A DNA stretch of 64,000 bases from Cochlodiniinecator piscidefendens (GTDB taxonomy: Bacteria > Pseudomonadota > Alphaproteobacteria > Rhodobacterales > Rhodobacteraceae): positions 286,804 to 350,803 of the forward strand of contig NZ_JAAOIE010000003.1 of the NCBI RefSeq assembly GCF_011326755.1, given 5' to 3'. Positions 57,232-64,000 of this stretch are shown here, one piece after another. The first letter of the stretch is position 1. Each line of letters starts with the position of its first letter. A model generated the notes under the pieces. It ran no database searches and was not told where the DNA came from. It saw only the letters and a program-made list of their open reading frames with translations. Position numbers and translations under genes: made by a program.

Positions 57232-57789
57232 TCATCCTAGAATGCGGAACGTCTCAAGATCACTTAATGCCTTGTCCAGCACTCTTGAGTGTTTTTTCGG
57301 CCGCCCAACATGAACGCCACGCGCTTTGGCAGCAGCCATGCCCGCCTTGGTCCGTTCTGATATCAGGCTACGTTCATATTCTGCGAAGACAGCCAACTGT
57401 CCATAAAGCATCCGCCCAACCGCCGTGGTCGTATCGATCCCTTGCGTGATCGCCTGAAAGTCCACACCACGATCCCTCAAATCACTGAGCAATTGCAGCA
57501 AGTGAATGGTTGATCGTCCCAATCTGTCTAGCTTCCAGACCACAAGCGTGTCACCCGCCTCAAGACTGGCCAGCATGTCATCAAGGCCGACGCGCTTTTT
57601 GATTTTTCCAGACACACCATGATCGCCGTAGATCACATTGCAACCTGCGGCTTTCAACGCATCAATTTGCAAAGCCTCACTTTGATCTTTGTCAGACACA
57701 CGGACATATCCAACTTTGCGGCCCTTTGATTTGTCATCATCCATGTTGGAATAGTAGCACTTAAAGTCGTTCTTTTGAGCGGTTTTCAT
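57232..57789 (-). CDS. Serine resolvase/invertase, shortened C-terminus
   Basis: A 185-residue small serine recombinase. The ATG at 57789 has GAGGAAA upstream and is preferred over 57966 or 57744. The catalytic Ser32 lies in VGYVRVSDKDQ, with VVWKLDRLGRS and AVFAEYERSLISERTKAG also present, so the catalytic domain is complete. The C-terminal helix-turn-helix after GRPKK is only about 18 residues long where about 40 are normal. The DNA-binding domain looks truncated or replaced. It abuts the unknown cargo gene. Confidence 0.88.
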   Translation of the reverse strand: MKTAQKNDFKCYYSNMDDDKSKGRKVGYVRVSDKDQSEALQIDALKAAGCNVIYGDHGVSGKIKKRVGLDDMLASLEAGDTLVVWKLDRLGRSTIHLLQLLSDLRDRGVDFQAITQGIDTTTAVGRMLYGQLAVFAEYERSLISERTKAGMAAAKARGVHVGRPKKHSRVLDKALSDLETFRILG

Positions 57790-57807
57790 GGTGCTTTCCT
57801 CTTGAAA

Positions 57808-57942
57808 AAAGGGTTCCCTTTCAAAGCCCGCGTGGATGAACGGTTTCAGCGTAATCCACCTTAGAAATTTCCTGTGGAAAACAAGGGTTAGGTGACTTTG
57901 CTGGCGTGATGTGGCATCTCTATCAAAAGGGAACCCTTTTGA
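57808..57942. promoter_or_regulatory. Two related palindromes in the resolvase promoter region
   Basis: AAAGGGTTCCCTTT at 57808-57821 and TCAAAAGGGAACCCTTTTGA at 57923-57942 share the AAAGGGwwCCCTTT core and lie 115 bp apart in the divergent gap between the resolvase and the membrane protein gene. They could be res subsites or operators of the resolvase. Confidence 0.5.
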
Positions 57943-57966
57943 CGCTCGCGCAAAATCGAGTGTCAC

Positions 57967-58581
57967 ATGTCCAAAGCTCCATGGCCTTCGGCAACATCAC
58001 AAACGCCCTCTCGTCAAGGCGCTCATTCAACAATCAACCGCACGGCCTTTGCCATCACTGCGCAAGTGCTGATGGTCTGTTTCTGTGGGTGGATTTTGGT
58101 CCATGGTGACTTTTTGGTTCTGATCTTTTTGATGCTACCTGCAGCCTTGGCCTCAATGGCTCTGGCATTGCCAACGCTGGCATTCGAAGGGAGCAAGGGA
58201 CTGATCGCGGGGGCCGTTATCACTATTGCCGCCAATCTGGCGATTGCCTTTGCCGAGGATTTGGATGCTGCTGGAAGATCAATGGTGCCTGCCATGACCT
58301 CGCTGCGGGACACTTTCCTCGTGCCAACGCACTATGTCGCGGCATCATCTGCCGCCGTGGAGTGGTGGCCCAAAGACTCCAATGGGCGCACTTCGGAAAG
58401 GCTATCTTGGGGCATGTGTCTAAAGGTCGTTGAACTCTACGCAGACGGCAAAACCGTCACTGACTATTCACGGGTTGTTGTTCCTGAACTAGACGGGACA
58501 CGTTACATTCGGCGCAGCGACATTACATGGCTTGGCAGCGTCCAGCGTTGCGATGAGCACAACCGCTTTGACAGCCAATAA
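57967..58581 (+). CDS. Membrane protein of unknown function
   Basis: A 204-residue protein with three hydrophobic segments (about 31-50, 49-68 and 76-95) and a soluble C-terminus rich in Trp, Asp and Arg. I do not recognise the family. It is divergent from the resolvase gene and convergent with ardA, two bases apart. The ATG follows the second palindrome by 25 bases, which may regulate it. Confidence 0.6.
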   Translation: MSKAPWPSATSQTPSRQGAHSTINRTAFAITAQVLMVCFCGWILVHGDFLVLIFLMLPAALASMALALPTLAFEGSKGLIAGAVITIAANLAIAFAEDLDAAGRSMVPAMTSLRDTFLVPTHYVAASSAAVEWWPKDSNGRTSERLSWGMCLKVVELYADGKTVTDYSRVVVPELDGTRYIRRSDITWLGSVQRCDEHNRFDSQ

Positions 58582-58583
58582 CA

Positions 58584-59090
58584 TTACGCAGCCCGATAGA
58601 TCAGCCGTTCACCTGCGACTTCCGTTTCGGTGTATTCCATAGCAAGATCGTGGGTGATGGCGTCCATGTCGATGTAGTTGGCCAGATGGTCGGGGATGGC
58701 TCCGAACAAGCCTTCATCGACAAGCTGCTCGGCCAGTTCCTTCATGCTGTCTACGTGGTAAATATCAACGTCAAAATCTGATGGTGAAACGGCCTCAGGA
58801 TCAAAGCTGTATCCTGCTTCGCCAACGGCAATGATAAACACTGTTTTCTCGTGATCGTCCCAGCTTTGGCAGGCATCAAAATACTGCCCAACATTGGCTT
58901 GATTAATTCCCCATGCCTTGGCCAGATCACAGTCGATATGATCGCCATCAATGAACTGGATTTCGTATTCCTCGACAGGATCGCCGTAATCATTGCGGTT
59001 GCTGTTTGCCTTGTCGGCATATTCTTCAAGGCTCTCAAAATAGAAACCATTGGCGGAAATATCATACGGTTGAGCGTGTAATTGCGGCAT
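58584..59090 (-). CDS. ardA: Antirestriction protein ArdA
   Basis: DNA-mimic inhibitor of type I restriction enzymes that protects incoming mobile DNA. The frame is open to 59522 but AGGAG lies eight bases before the ATG at 59090 (168 residues). The fold-typical acidic composition is clear (many Glu/Asp, almost no Lys in the core). The AKAWGINQANVGQYFDACQ and HVDSMKELAEQLVDEGLFG segments match ArdA. The 144 residues of upstream open frame are low-quality and contain DNA hairpins, and I excluded them. Confidence 0.93.
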   Translation of the reverse strand: MPQLHAQPYDISANGFYFESLEEYADKANSNRNDYGDPVEEYEIQFIDGDHIDCDLAKAWGINQANVGQYFDACQSWDDHEKTVFIIAVGEAGYSFDPEAVSPSDFDVDIYHVDSMKELAEQLVDEGLFGAIPDHLANYIDMDAITHDLAMEYTETEVAGERLIYRAA

Positions 59091-59292
59091 TGTCTTTTCT
59101 CCTCTTACTTGTTGCTGACGGGTTGCGCATGCAACCGTCTGGCTTCCGCCGAGGAGCGGGGGTGCAAGGATCAAAGGTGCGATCACGCAGGACCAGAGCC
59201 ACGCACAGGTGCAGCACAGCGAACCGAGCATGGCGAGGACCCACCCTTTGATCTGCGCGGGGGCAGCCGCCCTAGTTGTCATGGGGGTATCG

Positions 59293-59505
59293 GGGGAGAA
59301 GACAATCTCCCCTGATTGGGGATTAATCGACCATAAGGATTGTGCATGGTTCGGTGCAGGTGGAGAGGCAGTTTCTCCAAGTCCTGCGAGCGGGTTCCAA
59401 GGGGCGACGATACGCCCTTTGGTCGGGTTCAGCTTTGACAAGCTGACGGCATTCAATCCGCGCAGGGTTGATCTATGGGGTGTTGGGGAGAGATGAAATC
59501 TCCCC
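59293..59505. repeat. Cluster of five hairpins
   Basis: Five stem-loops in 213 bp, two of them (59293-59312 and 59485-59505) with identical 7-bp arms but different loops and spacing. The 59397-59422 hairpin has a 10-bp stem CCAAGGGGCG/CGCCCTTTGG with one G-T pair. Such density suggests a structured RNA or a single-strand DNA element (origin or oriT-like), but there is no homology-based support. Confidence 0.6.
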
Positions 59506-59633
59506 GATGAGGGATCAAACACAGATATGTTTGCATGGCTGGGATGGGTTCAATACCGATCTCAGCCATTAGCTTTGGGGGATACAACGGGGGAGCGCAG
59601 CAGCCCCCTTGTCAAGATCGTGTGGTACTACCA

Positions 59634-59840
59634 CACACATCTTGCGCCATCACTTAATGGCGGAAGATGTCCGCAGGGATCGCAGCGCATGGTGTCATCT
59701 GACACACATCTCGCAGTTACTCTTATGATGGAAGTTGTCCGTAGGGTCGCAGCGCAAACGGGTCAGCATGACCCACATCTCGCAGTCACTCTTAGACTGT
59801 AAGGTGACCTGAAGGGGACGCAGCGCATCGGGTCACATGA
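59634..59840. repeat. Three 69-bp tandem repeats with co-varying inverted repeats
   Basis: Units start at 59634, 59703 and 59772, and a fourth, degenerate unit begins at 59841. Each opens with (C/A)C-CACATCT-like sequence and holds a CGCAGCGCA core. Inverted repeats straddle each unit boundary: GTGTGGTA/TACCACAC (59620-59636), GTGTCA/TGACAC (59692-59705), GGGTCA/TGACCC (59760-59774), GGGTCA/TGAACC (59830-59843). The arms change together, so pairing is conserved while sequence is not. Units 1 and 3 also contain an internal hairpin (59637-59670, 59776-59806). Confidence 0.8.
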
Positions 59841-59957
59841 ACCATATCTTGAACCGCCAAGCAGTACCGGAATAAGGTGCGAAGGGAATTTGAGATCGCC
59901 ATTGGTTTAATGCAACTATTTTTTCCAAAACATAAAAGAGGTTTTTCCTCAATTCGA

Positions 59958-60812
59958 TTAGAGATCAACGAATGACTTTAATATCGAGAATTCATCTACG
60001 GAATTCTCGAGATTTTTTAATGCCAAAGTTCCAATTTCATTTGTTGCTTGTTCATAAGATACTATTCCAATTGGATGTTTTTTGAAGCCAGATTTTGAGT
60101 TTTGAATTCTTTTCAGAAAAATTCTGGACGACATTGGCGGAAGTTCGTTTGATTTCATCAAAGTCAATCCTACCATCGATTGGGTTTCCGATAGTGAGCC
60201 TCTATCTAGTGTGAAAAGAACGAGACCATTTCCGTTGTCTGATATAGCCATCAAAATTGCAGCGGAGTTCATTATGAGGAACTGGCCTCTGTGCTGATAT
60301 ACTCTGCCGCCGCGAGTGGAGTAAGTGAACTCGCCGATTACGTTTCCGATATGTTCATTAAAATTTGATATATGTAGAAACGATTTGGAAATAGATCTGC
60401 CTTCTCCAGAAAATCTATAAACGTAATAGTCACCTGCGCAGTTGTGTGCGAAATCCGAAAGGGATTGTCGATTAATTCCTCCCGTAAGTGATTGGGAGTT
60501 GGGAGCAAAGTCGCTATCCACAAGTAGTTCAAGAACAATATCATCGACTTCTTGCGAGAGGTACCTATTCTTTATGCGCCTGAGGCTATTGAGGACGTTA
60601 TCAAGTGTTCTGTTTCGCGGTGATGTTACCCTACCACTTGCAATGTTTTTCACAATATCAACTGTCACATTGAGTAAATAAGCAGTTTCTTGCAATGTCA
60701 GCCCAGCACGACTCATTTCGTGCACCAAGTCAGGCAGTTTTCTCTTAAGAGCAGACCTCCTTTCTTGTAATGACATTCTTGTGACGTTTACTTGTCGAGT
60801 GGTTCCTTCCAT
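59958..60812 (-). CDS. HTH-domain protein of unknown function
   Basis: A 284-residue protein. GGTG lies before the ATG at 60812, which is favoured over a TTG at 60836. Residues 20-60 (LTLQETAYLLNVTVDIVKNIASGRVTS) resemble a helix-turn-helix with a LTVxEIA-like first helix. The remainder (about 115-284) is beta-rich and unrecognised. A 10-bp direct-repeat array lies just upstream and could be an operator. It is divergent from the gene at 60985. A regulator of the right-hand cargo is plausible. Confidence 0.55.
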   Translation of the reverse strand: MEGTTRQVNVTRMSLQERRSALKRKLPDLVHEMSRAGLTLQETAYLLNVTVDIVKNIASGRVTSPRNRTLDNVLNSLRRIKNRYLSQEVDDIVLELLVDSDFAPNSQSLTGGINRQSLSDFAHNCAGDYYVYRFSGEGRSISKSFLHISNFNEHIGNVIGEFTYSTRGGRVYQHRGQFLIMNSAAILMAISDNGNGLVLFTLDRGSLSETQSMVGLTLMKSNELPPMSSRIFLKRIQNSKSGFKKHPIGIVSYEQATNEIGTLALKNLENSVDEFSILKSFVDL

Positions 60813-60844
60813 GTTTACACCATATTTTTCTCTCAAAATTCATT

Positions 60845-60870
60845 AATACACCAAAATACACCAAAATACC
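60845..60870. repeat. 10-bp direct repeats in the divergent promoter gap
   Basis: AATACACCAA is repeated exactly at 60845-60854 and 60855-60864, followed by a partial AATACC. It lies between the divergent HTH gene and the gene at 60985. Operator or iteron-like function is possible. Confidence 0.6.
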
Positions 60871-60984
60871 AGCTAATAAACACTGCTGGAATTTGGAAAA
60901 TGTAAACTAACAAAATATATGTATTCAGTTGTGGACAGTCGCGCGCCACATCGGGTGCTTGCAATTCGAATTTAGGATCGGGTG

Positions 60985-61218
60985 ATGAAAAAAGAATTTA
61001 ATATTACTGAGCAGGAACTCGAGAAGCTTCTTCTCGAGACCGATGATATTATAGAAGTCGGAGCCGGGTTTTACCAAACTTTTTCTGAAGAGTACCTTGG
61101 TAAGAATAGCGGGAAGTCAAACCTCAGTTCAAAAGAACTTGCCGAAAATTTTGAAGCAAGAAAGGCTTCCTATATGGATAGCCTAGGTCGATTGATGCAA
61201 AGACGTCTGGCAGTTTAA
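60985..61218 (+). CDS. Small acidic protein of unknown function
   Basis: A 77-residue helical, Glu/Lys-rich protein. The ATG at 60985 has AGGA seven bases upstream and an alternative GTG at 60982. No family is recognised. It lies 87 bp upstream of the next gene on the same strand and may be a small subunit, antitoxin-like protein or regulator. The reading is inferred from ORF quality and spacing. Confidence 0.5.
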   Translation: MKKEFNITEQELEKLLLETDDIIEVGAGFYQTFSEEYLGKNSGKSNLSSKELAENFEARKASYMDSLGRLMQRRLAV

Positions 61219-61305
61219 GAACTACTGGGCAGCTAAAGAACTTTATCTAAAATTTGATCAAAACTGCTCATATTCAAAGAGTAGTACCAGCGCTAGGCAA
61301 GTACT

Positions 61306-61896
61306 TTGACAACAGTAAACTTTGATCTTGGAGCTCAGAACTCCATCGATCTTATCAACACACGTGTTTCCGATATAGCAAAACAACAGCAGAAGGCGTT
61401 CCGCGATGCAGGGCGTGGAATAGTCGTAATTAAGAATACAAAAACGCTAAATACTGCTATCGACCTTGCCAACACTAGCGTTATGTACCACGGTATTGCT
61501 GCCAAAGATGTCAGCAATTGCAAGAAGTTCGCCCATCTTTGTTTTTGGATGCTAAAGCTCCATCCAATTAGCTTTGTTAGAAGTTCCGACGTAGCAAAAA
61601 TAGCTTTATCGGTATTTAAACAAGCGTTTCCTGCAGATGCCAATCTGGTCGAGATACCGGAAGACGCATTGGGAGGAATACAAACTCACTCTTTAAATCA
61701 AACTGCTGCACTGGTGGCCTTTGCGACGCTGGTGTGTGACAATTTCTACGACAAGCAAACCGCCGAGCAAAAAGTCGAAAAGTTTATGTCCAGTAACTTG
61801 TTCAATGAAGTGTTGCGTTCAATGCAATTTCATAATTACTCCGCTCGGACTATGGCCATGTACCTTGAATCTTTTGTTCAGGAACGCCTCCTTTGA
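61306..61896 (+). CDS. Unknown protein coupled to a membrane protein gene
   Basis: A 196-residue alpha-helical protein starting with TTG. No motif is recognised. It has no membrane helix. Its end overlaps the next gene (TTGA), so the two are translationally coupled and probably act together. The N-terminal NSIDLINTRVSDIAKQQQKAF stretch looks like an amphipathic coiled coil. Confidence 0.55.
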   Translation: MTTVNFDLGAQNSIDLINTRVSDIAKQQQKAFRDAGRGIVVIKNTKTLNTAIDLANTSVMYHGIAAKDVSNCKKFAHLCFWMLKLHPISFVRSSDVAKIALSVFKQAFPADANLVEIPEDALGGIQTHSLNQTAALVAFATLVCDNFYDKQTAEQKVEKFMSSNLFNEVLRSMQFHNYSARTMAMYLESFVQERLL

Positions 61897-62192
61897 GTTA
61901 TGGTGGACTGCTTCGCACTTATGCCTATCTCTTAGGTGGGGCAATTGTCGTAATTTTTGTTTCTGCAAGTTATTTTAACTACAATGTTGCCCCTGAAATG
62001 GGGGCAGTAATTATCGTGGTCGCAATATACTTTGGCGCAGGTAAGCTTAAGAAGAACTCTCCACTTATCGTGATGAGCGATAAGGAAGCCACAGATATTG
62101 AGAGGCGTAAGCTCCGATTAGACGCAACATTTGCGATTGTCGGAACTTTAGTAAATGGCTTTTCAAGTGTGATTGATCTCTTTATTTGTTAG
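61893..62192 (+). CDS. Small membrane protein, three helices
   Basis: A 99-residue protein with hydrophobic segments at about 9-28, 32-50 and 78-96, and a Lys/Asp/Glu-rich cytoplasmic loop (52-73). The TTG start lies in the stop region of the preceding gene. The family is not recognised. A two-gene cytosolic/membrane pair is common among toxin-like and abortive-infection modules, but this is an inference from layout. Confidence 0.55.
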   Translation: MSYGGLLRTYAYLLGGAIVVIFVSASYFNYNVAPEMGAVIIVVAIYFGAGKLKKNSPLIVMSDKEATDIERRKLRLDATFAIVGTLVNGFSSVIDLFIC

Positions 62193-62211
62193 GTGGCTGT
62201 CCAGTTTTCAG

Positions 62212-62421
62212 TCACACTCGAGAGTATCTGAAAACACCTTTCACATTTTGGTGCAAATATCTTCCCGCGGAATCTGCAGTACGCAAACCATCGAAGATGT
62301 GTTCTGGAACGTCAAAGTATTGGTAGAGCGAGCCGTCATTAAACTGGATTTGCAGCGTGGACGTATCACTGTCGTAACCGACTGCACTTACATTGCTTGA
62401 ACTTACTGAAATCATTTCCAT
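62212..62421 (-). CDS. KTSC domain protein
   Basis: A 69-residue protein with the KTSC fold pattern: SSNVSAVGYDSDTSTLQIQF, then FNDGSLYQYFDVP and the closing AGRYLHQNVKGVFRYSRV. The family is small, widespread in mobile elements and phages, and of unclear role (proposed nucleic acid or protein binding). It lies four bases downstream of the HerA-type gene on the same strand and is likely co-transcribed. Confidence 0.82.
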   Translation of the reverse strand: MEMISVSSSNVSAVGYDSDTSTLQIQFNDGSLYQYFDVPEHIFDGLRTADSAGRYLHQNVKGVFRYSRV

Positions 62422-62425
62422 AGAA

Positions 62426-64000
62426 TTACTCCTTAACTATTTTGTCAATTTTTGGATTTTGAGACCGCCAAACTTCGAGAAGTTCGCCGTAATTTGGATT
62501 TTCTTCCATCGGAATTCCCCAGCCGCCTGGATGTTGTGTCTCTTCAAGCGAAACCTCATCAAACACAATTGGGTCTTGGCTGTCAGGCCGCTTGTCAACC
62601 GGTGGAGCTTCAATGGTGGTTCGCATTGGCAACTTGACGCTTTCGCCTAAAATTATGGCTTCGCCAGTTCTCAAAATAGGTAACATTCCCGTTAATCCGT
62701 CTAAATTATCAGACATAGCGGAGGACACTTGTGACCGATCTGTTGCGTTTGCCAAACGCAATGCAAAAAATGTCCCACATTGTGAAAGTACCGTCGGATC
62801 GATTTCGGAGGGGCGTTGGCTAACGATCATTGCACCGATACCGTATTTTCGACCTTCCTTGACAATTCTTTGCACGATTTGTGACGCTGTTGATTGGTCT
62901 TGGTGGTTTAGATAAATGTGGGCTTCTTCCATTACGATTAGGAGAGGTCTAAATCGTCCACCCTGAGATAAATCACGCGACCAGAAAACAGCATCATACA
63001 GTAGGCGCAGCAAAACTCCGATAGTTGTTCTCAGTGTGTCAGACGGAACTCCCGACAAGTCTAGTATGGAAATTGGGTTGTCGCTTCCAATCCAACTTTT
63101 CAGCAGCTCATCTAGATCGGCGTCAGTTTTCCCATCGGCGTCAGCGAGAAATTGGTCAGGGCGGAAAATGTAGTCATACTTAGGAATCCTCAACTTCGTG
63201 CCCAGCAGCTGTACTTGTTTGCCGATATTCAGAGAGTCTGGAATGTACCCGATTTTGTCCGCGCCTGCTGCCGTGACAATATTTTTGAACTTCGGCGGTA
63301 TTCCTTTGGAAGCATCCCCTTTTAACTCTTTGCCTTCACCATCAACATCGAAGGCCAGATTGTCTTTAGGGTCACCTTCTCCACCTCGATAGTATGTGGC
63401 AAACGTATCGATAAATAGCTCATACCACAAATCATGCAGACTGAATGGAATTGGAGAATCCACACTCAATGTGTCTTCGGTAACGCCCTTCTTGGGGTTT
63501 GCTCTTAAGGAATCCAGTTTGTACTTGTGAACCCTCTCCATGACCACATTGCGGTCTTTTTCACTGTTAAATTCACCAAAGGCGACTTTTGACAATTCGT
63601 CAAAACTCAAAGCCCAGTATGGTATCAGAAGCTTTTGAACTTTTTCGCCTGTTGCCTTTGCTGGTGCGATTTTGAAGACATTGGATTTGTCACCCAATGC
63701 ACGGCCATACTCACCATGCAGATCAAGCATGATTATACGGGCTGAAGGGTAATTGTCTTGGTTAGACAATGCATTCATCAAGCTGGCGACAGTCGTAGAT
63801 TTGCCTGAACCCGTAGTTCCCAAAACTGCTGAATGTCGAGTGATCAATTTATTTACATCGACAAGTGCTGGAATGGATTCTGCATTTGAAATGTGCCCGA
63901 GTTTTACAAAGTACGGTTTGTCTGGTTGCCCATAGATATCTTTGAGTTCTTTCTCTGAAACGAGGTGAACAGGATCGCCGATTGTGGGGTATTGTGACAA
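62426..64000 (-). CDS. HerA-type ATPase, cut by window edge
   Basis: At least 524 residues; the N-terminus is beyond the right edge. The HerA/DUF87 hallmarks are present: Walker A in VLGTTGSGKSTTVA, Walker B in LLIVMEEAHIYL, and the C-terminal RSGQ-like IVSQRPSEIDPTVLSQCGTFFALRL sensor region and the QVSSAMSDNLDGL tail. HerA translocases partner NurA, SIR2, DUF4297 or other nucleases; the last two occur in antiphage systems. The upstream partner would lie to the right of the window. The KTSC gene follows. Confidence 0.88.
   Translation of the reverse strand: MSQYPTIGDPVHLVSEKELKDIYGQPDKPYFVKLGHISNAESIPALVDVNKLITRHSAVLGTTGSGKSTTVASLMNALSNQDNYPSARIIMLDLHGEYGRALGDKSNVFKIAPAKATGEKVQKLLIPYWALSFDELSKVAFGEFNSEKDRNVVMERVHKYKLDSLRANPKKGVTEDTLSVDSPIPFSLHDLWYELFIDTFATYYRGGEGDPKDNLAFDVDGEGKELKGDASKGIPPKFKNIVTAAGADKIGYIPDSLNIGKQVQLLGTKLRIPKYDYIFRPDQFLADADGKTDADLDELLKSWIGSDNPISILDLSGVPSDTLRTTIGVLLRLLYDAVFWSRDLSQGGRFRPLLIVMEEAHIYLNHQDQSTASQIVQRIVKEGRKYGIGAMIVSQRPSEIDPTVLSQCGTFFALRLANATDRSQVSSAMSDNLDGLTGMLPILRTGEAIILGESVKLPMRTTIEAPPVDKRPDSQDPIVFDEVSLEETQHPGGWGIPMEENPNYGELLEVWRSQNPKIDKIVKE

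Larger units (their letters stand above)
59091..59957. other. Hairpin-dense stretch without a confident gene
   Basis: About 870 bp between ardA and the HTH gene. Hairpins identified: 59293-59312 (GGGGAGA/TCTCCCC), 59362-59378 (GGAGA/TCTCC), 59397-59422 (10 bp, one wobble), 59429-59446 (TCAGCTT/AAGCTGA), 59485-59505 (same GGGGAGA arms), 59584-59612 (ACAA..GGGGG), then the 69-bp repeats. The minus-strand frame through 59091-59522 contains three weak peptide repeats (P-x-S/K-G-x-I-x). Those coincide with the DNA hairpins. Confidence 0.6.
51627..64000. mobile_element. Mobilizable/integrative element, right end outside window
   Basis: From a truncated frame at 51.6 kb to the window edge. Mobilisation genes (mobC, relaxase, VirD4-like coupling protein), resolvase, ardA, hairpin array, then AT-rich cargo with HTH, unknown genes, KTSC and HerA-type genes. 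No type IV secretion channel genes are seen in this portion, so it is mobilizable unless they lie to the right. The right boundary is not visible. Confidence 0.75.

Noticed and set aside
59091-59522. In-frame N-terminal extension of ArdA (144 residues)
   Set aside because: The ATG at 59090 has a good ribosome-binding site and gives the usual ArdA length. The extension overlaps DNA hairpins and has low-complexity composition, although its weak peptide repeats are noted.
59634-59840. 69-bp tandem repeats as a CRISPR array
   Set aside because: There is no alternation of constant repeats and unique spacers: the whole 69-bp unit is repeated, with few copies and co-varying arms, and no cas genes are nearby.

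Overview
The window looks like a chromosomal segment from a marine alphaproteobacterium of the Rhodobacteraceae (Roseobacter group). The evidence is gene content and order: the coxB-ctaB-ctaG-coxC-SURF1-thrC-M16 protease block, a lysC-ptsP pair, a Roseobacter-type tad pilus operon, and moderate GC content (judged by eye near 50%). I could run no searches, so every family name rests on motifs read directly from the sequence.

Region 1 (1-27.4 kb) is core genome. It holds a lytic transglycosylase, a 3-oxoacid CoA-transferase (scoAB), topA, dprA and tldD. The cytochrome c oxidase assembly block follows, then thrC, an M16 peptidase, a GNAT acetyltransferase and a GlcD-type FAD oxidase. A purine and methylthioadenosine salvage group (mtnP ... 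apt) encloses two membrane-associated genes. After that come flavin reductase, GNAT, lysC-ptsP, SDR, DUF1178 and NUDIX genes. Region 2 (27.5-32.4 kb) is an accessory operon: a winged-helix/TPR regulator, a PAP2/vanadium-haloperoxidase-like enzyme with nine N-terminal Gly-Gly-Ile repeats, and a subtilisin-family protease.

Region 3 (32.6-38.7 kb) is a genomic island in tRNA-Phe. It is bounded by 49-bp direct repeats, one of them the 3' part of the tRNA. It carries an ABC-ATPase plus a middle-component-like partner (probable ABC-3C defence system, apparently without its third component), and a restriction endonuclease facing a C5 DNA methyltransferase. It has no recombinase of its own. A frameshifted large serine recombinase remnant lies just outside, which suggests successive insertions. 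Region 4 (40-51.4 kb) has a ureidoglycolate lyase-like gene, a MoxR-like ATPase and most of a tad locus (cpaC, ompA-like, cpaE, cpaF, tadB, tadC, two TPR lipoproteins, cpaA). Flp pilin and cpaB are not visible.

Region 5 (51.6-64 kb, open at the right edge) is a mobilizable or integrative element that abuts the upstream end of the tad operon. It begins with a 5'-truncated reading frame, followed by MobC, a relaxase, a VirD4-type coupling protein, unknown cargo, a resolvase with a shortened C-terminus and antirestriction protein ArdA. Next comes a hairpin-dense non-coding stretch with three 69-bp tandem repeats whose inverted-repeat arms co-vary. An AT-rich cargo block ends the window: an HTH protein, small unknown genes, a small membrane protein, a KTSC protein and a HerA-type ATPase cut by the window edge. 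The points most worth a second look are the 69-bp hairpin array, the regulator/PAP2/protease operon, the incomplete ABC-3C island and the HerA cargo module.
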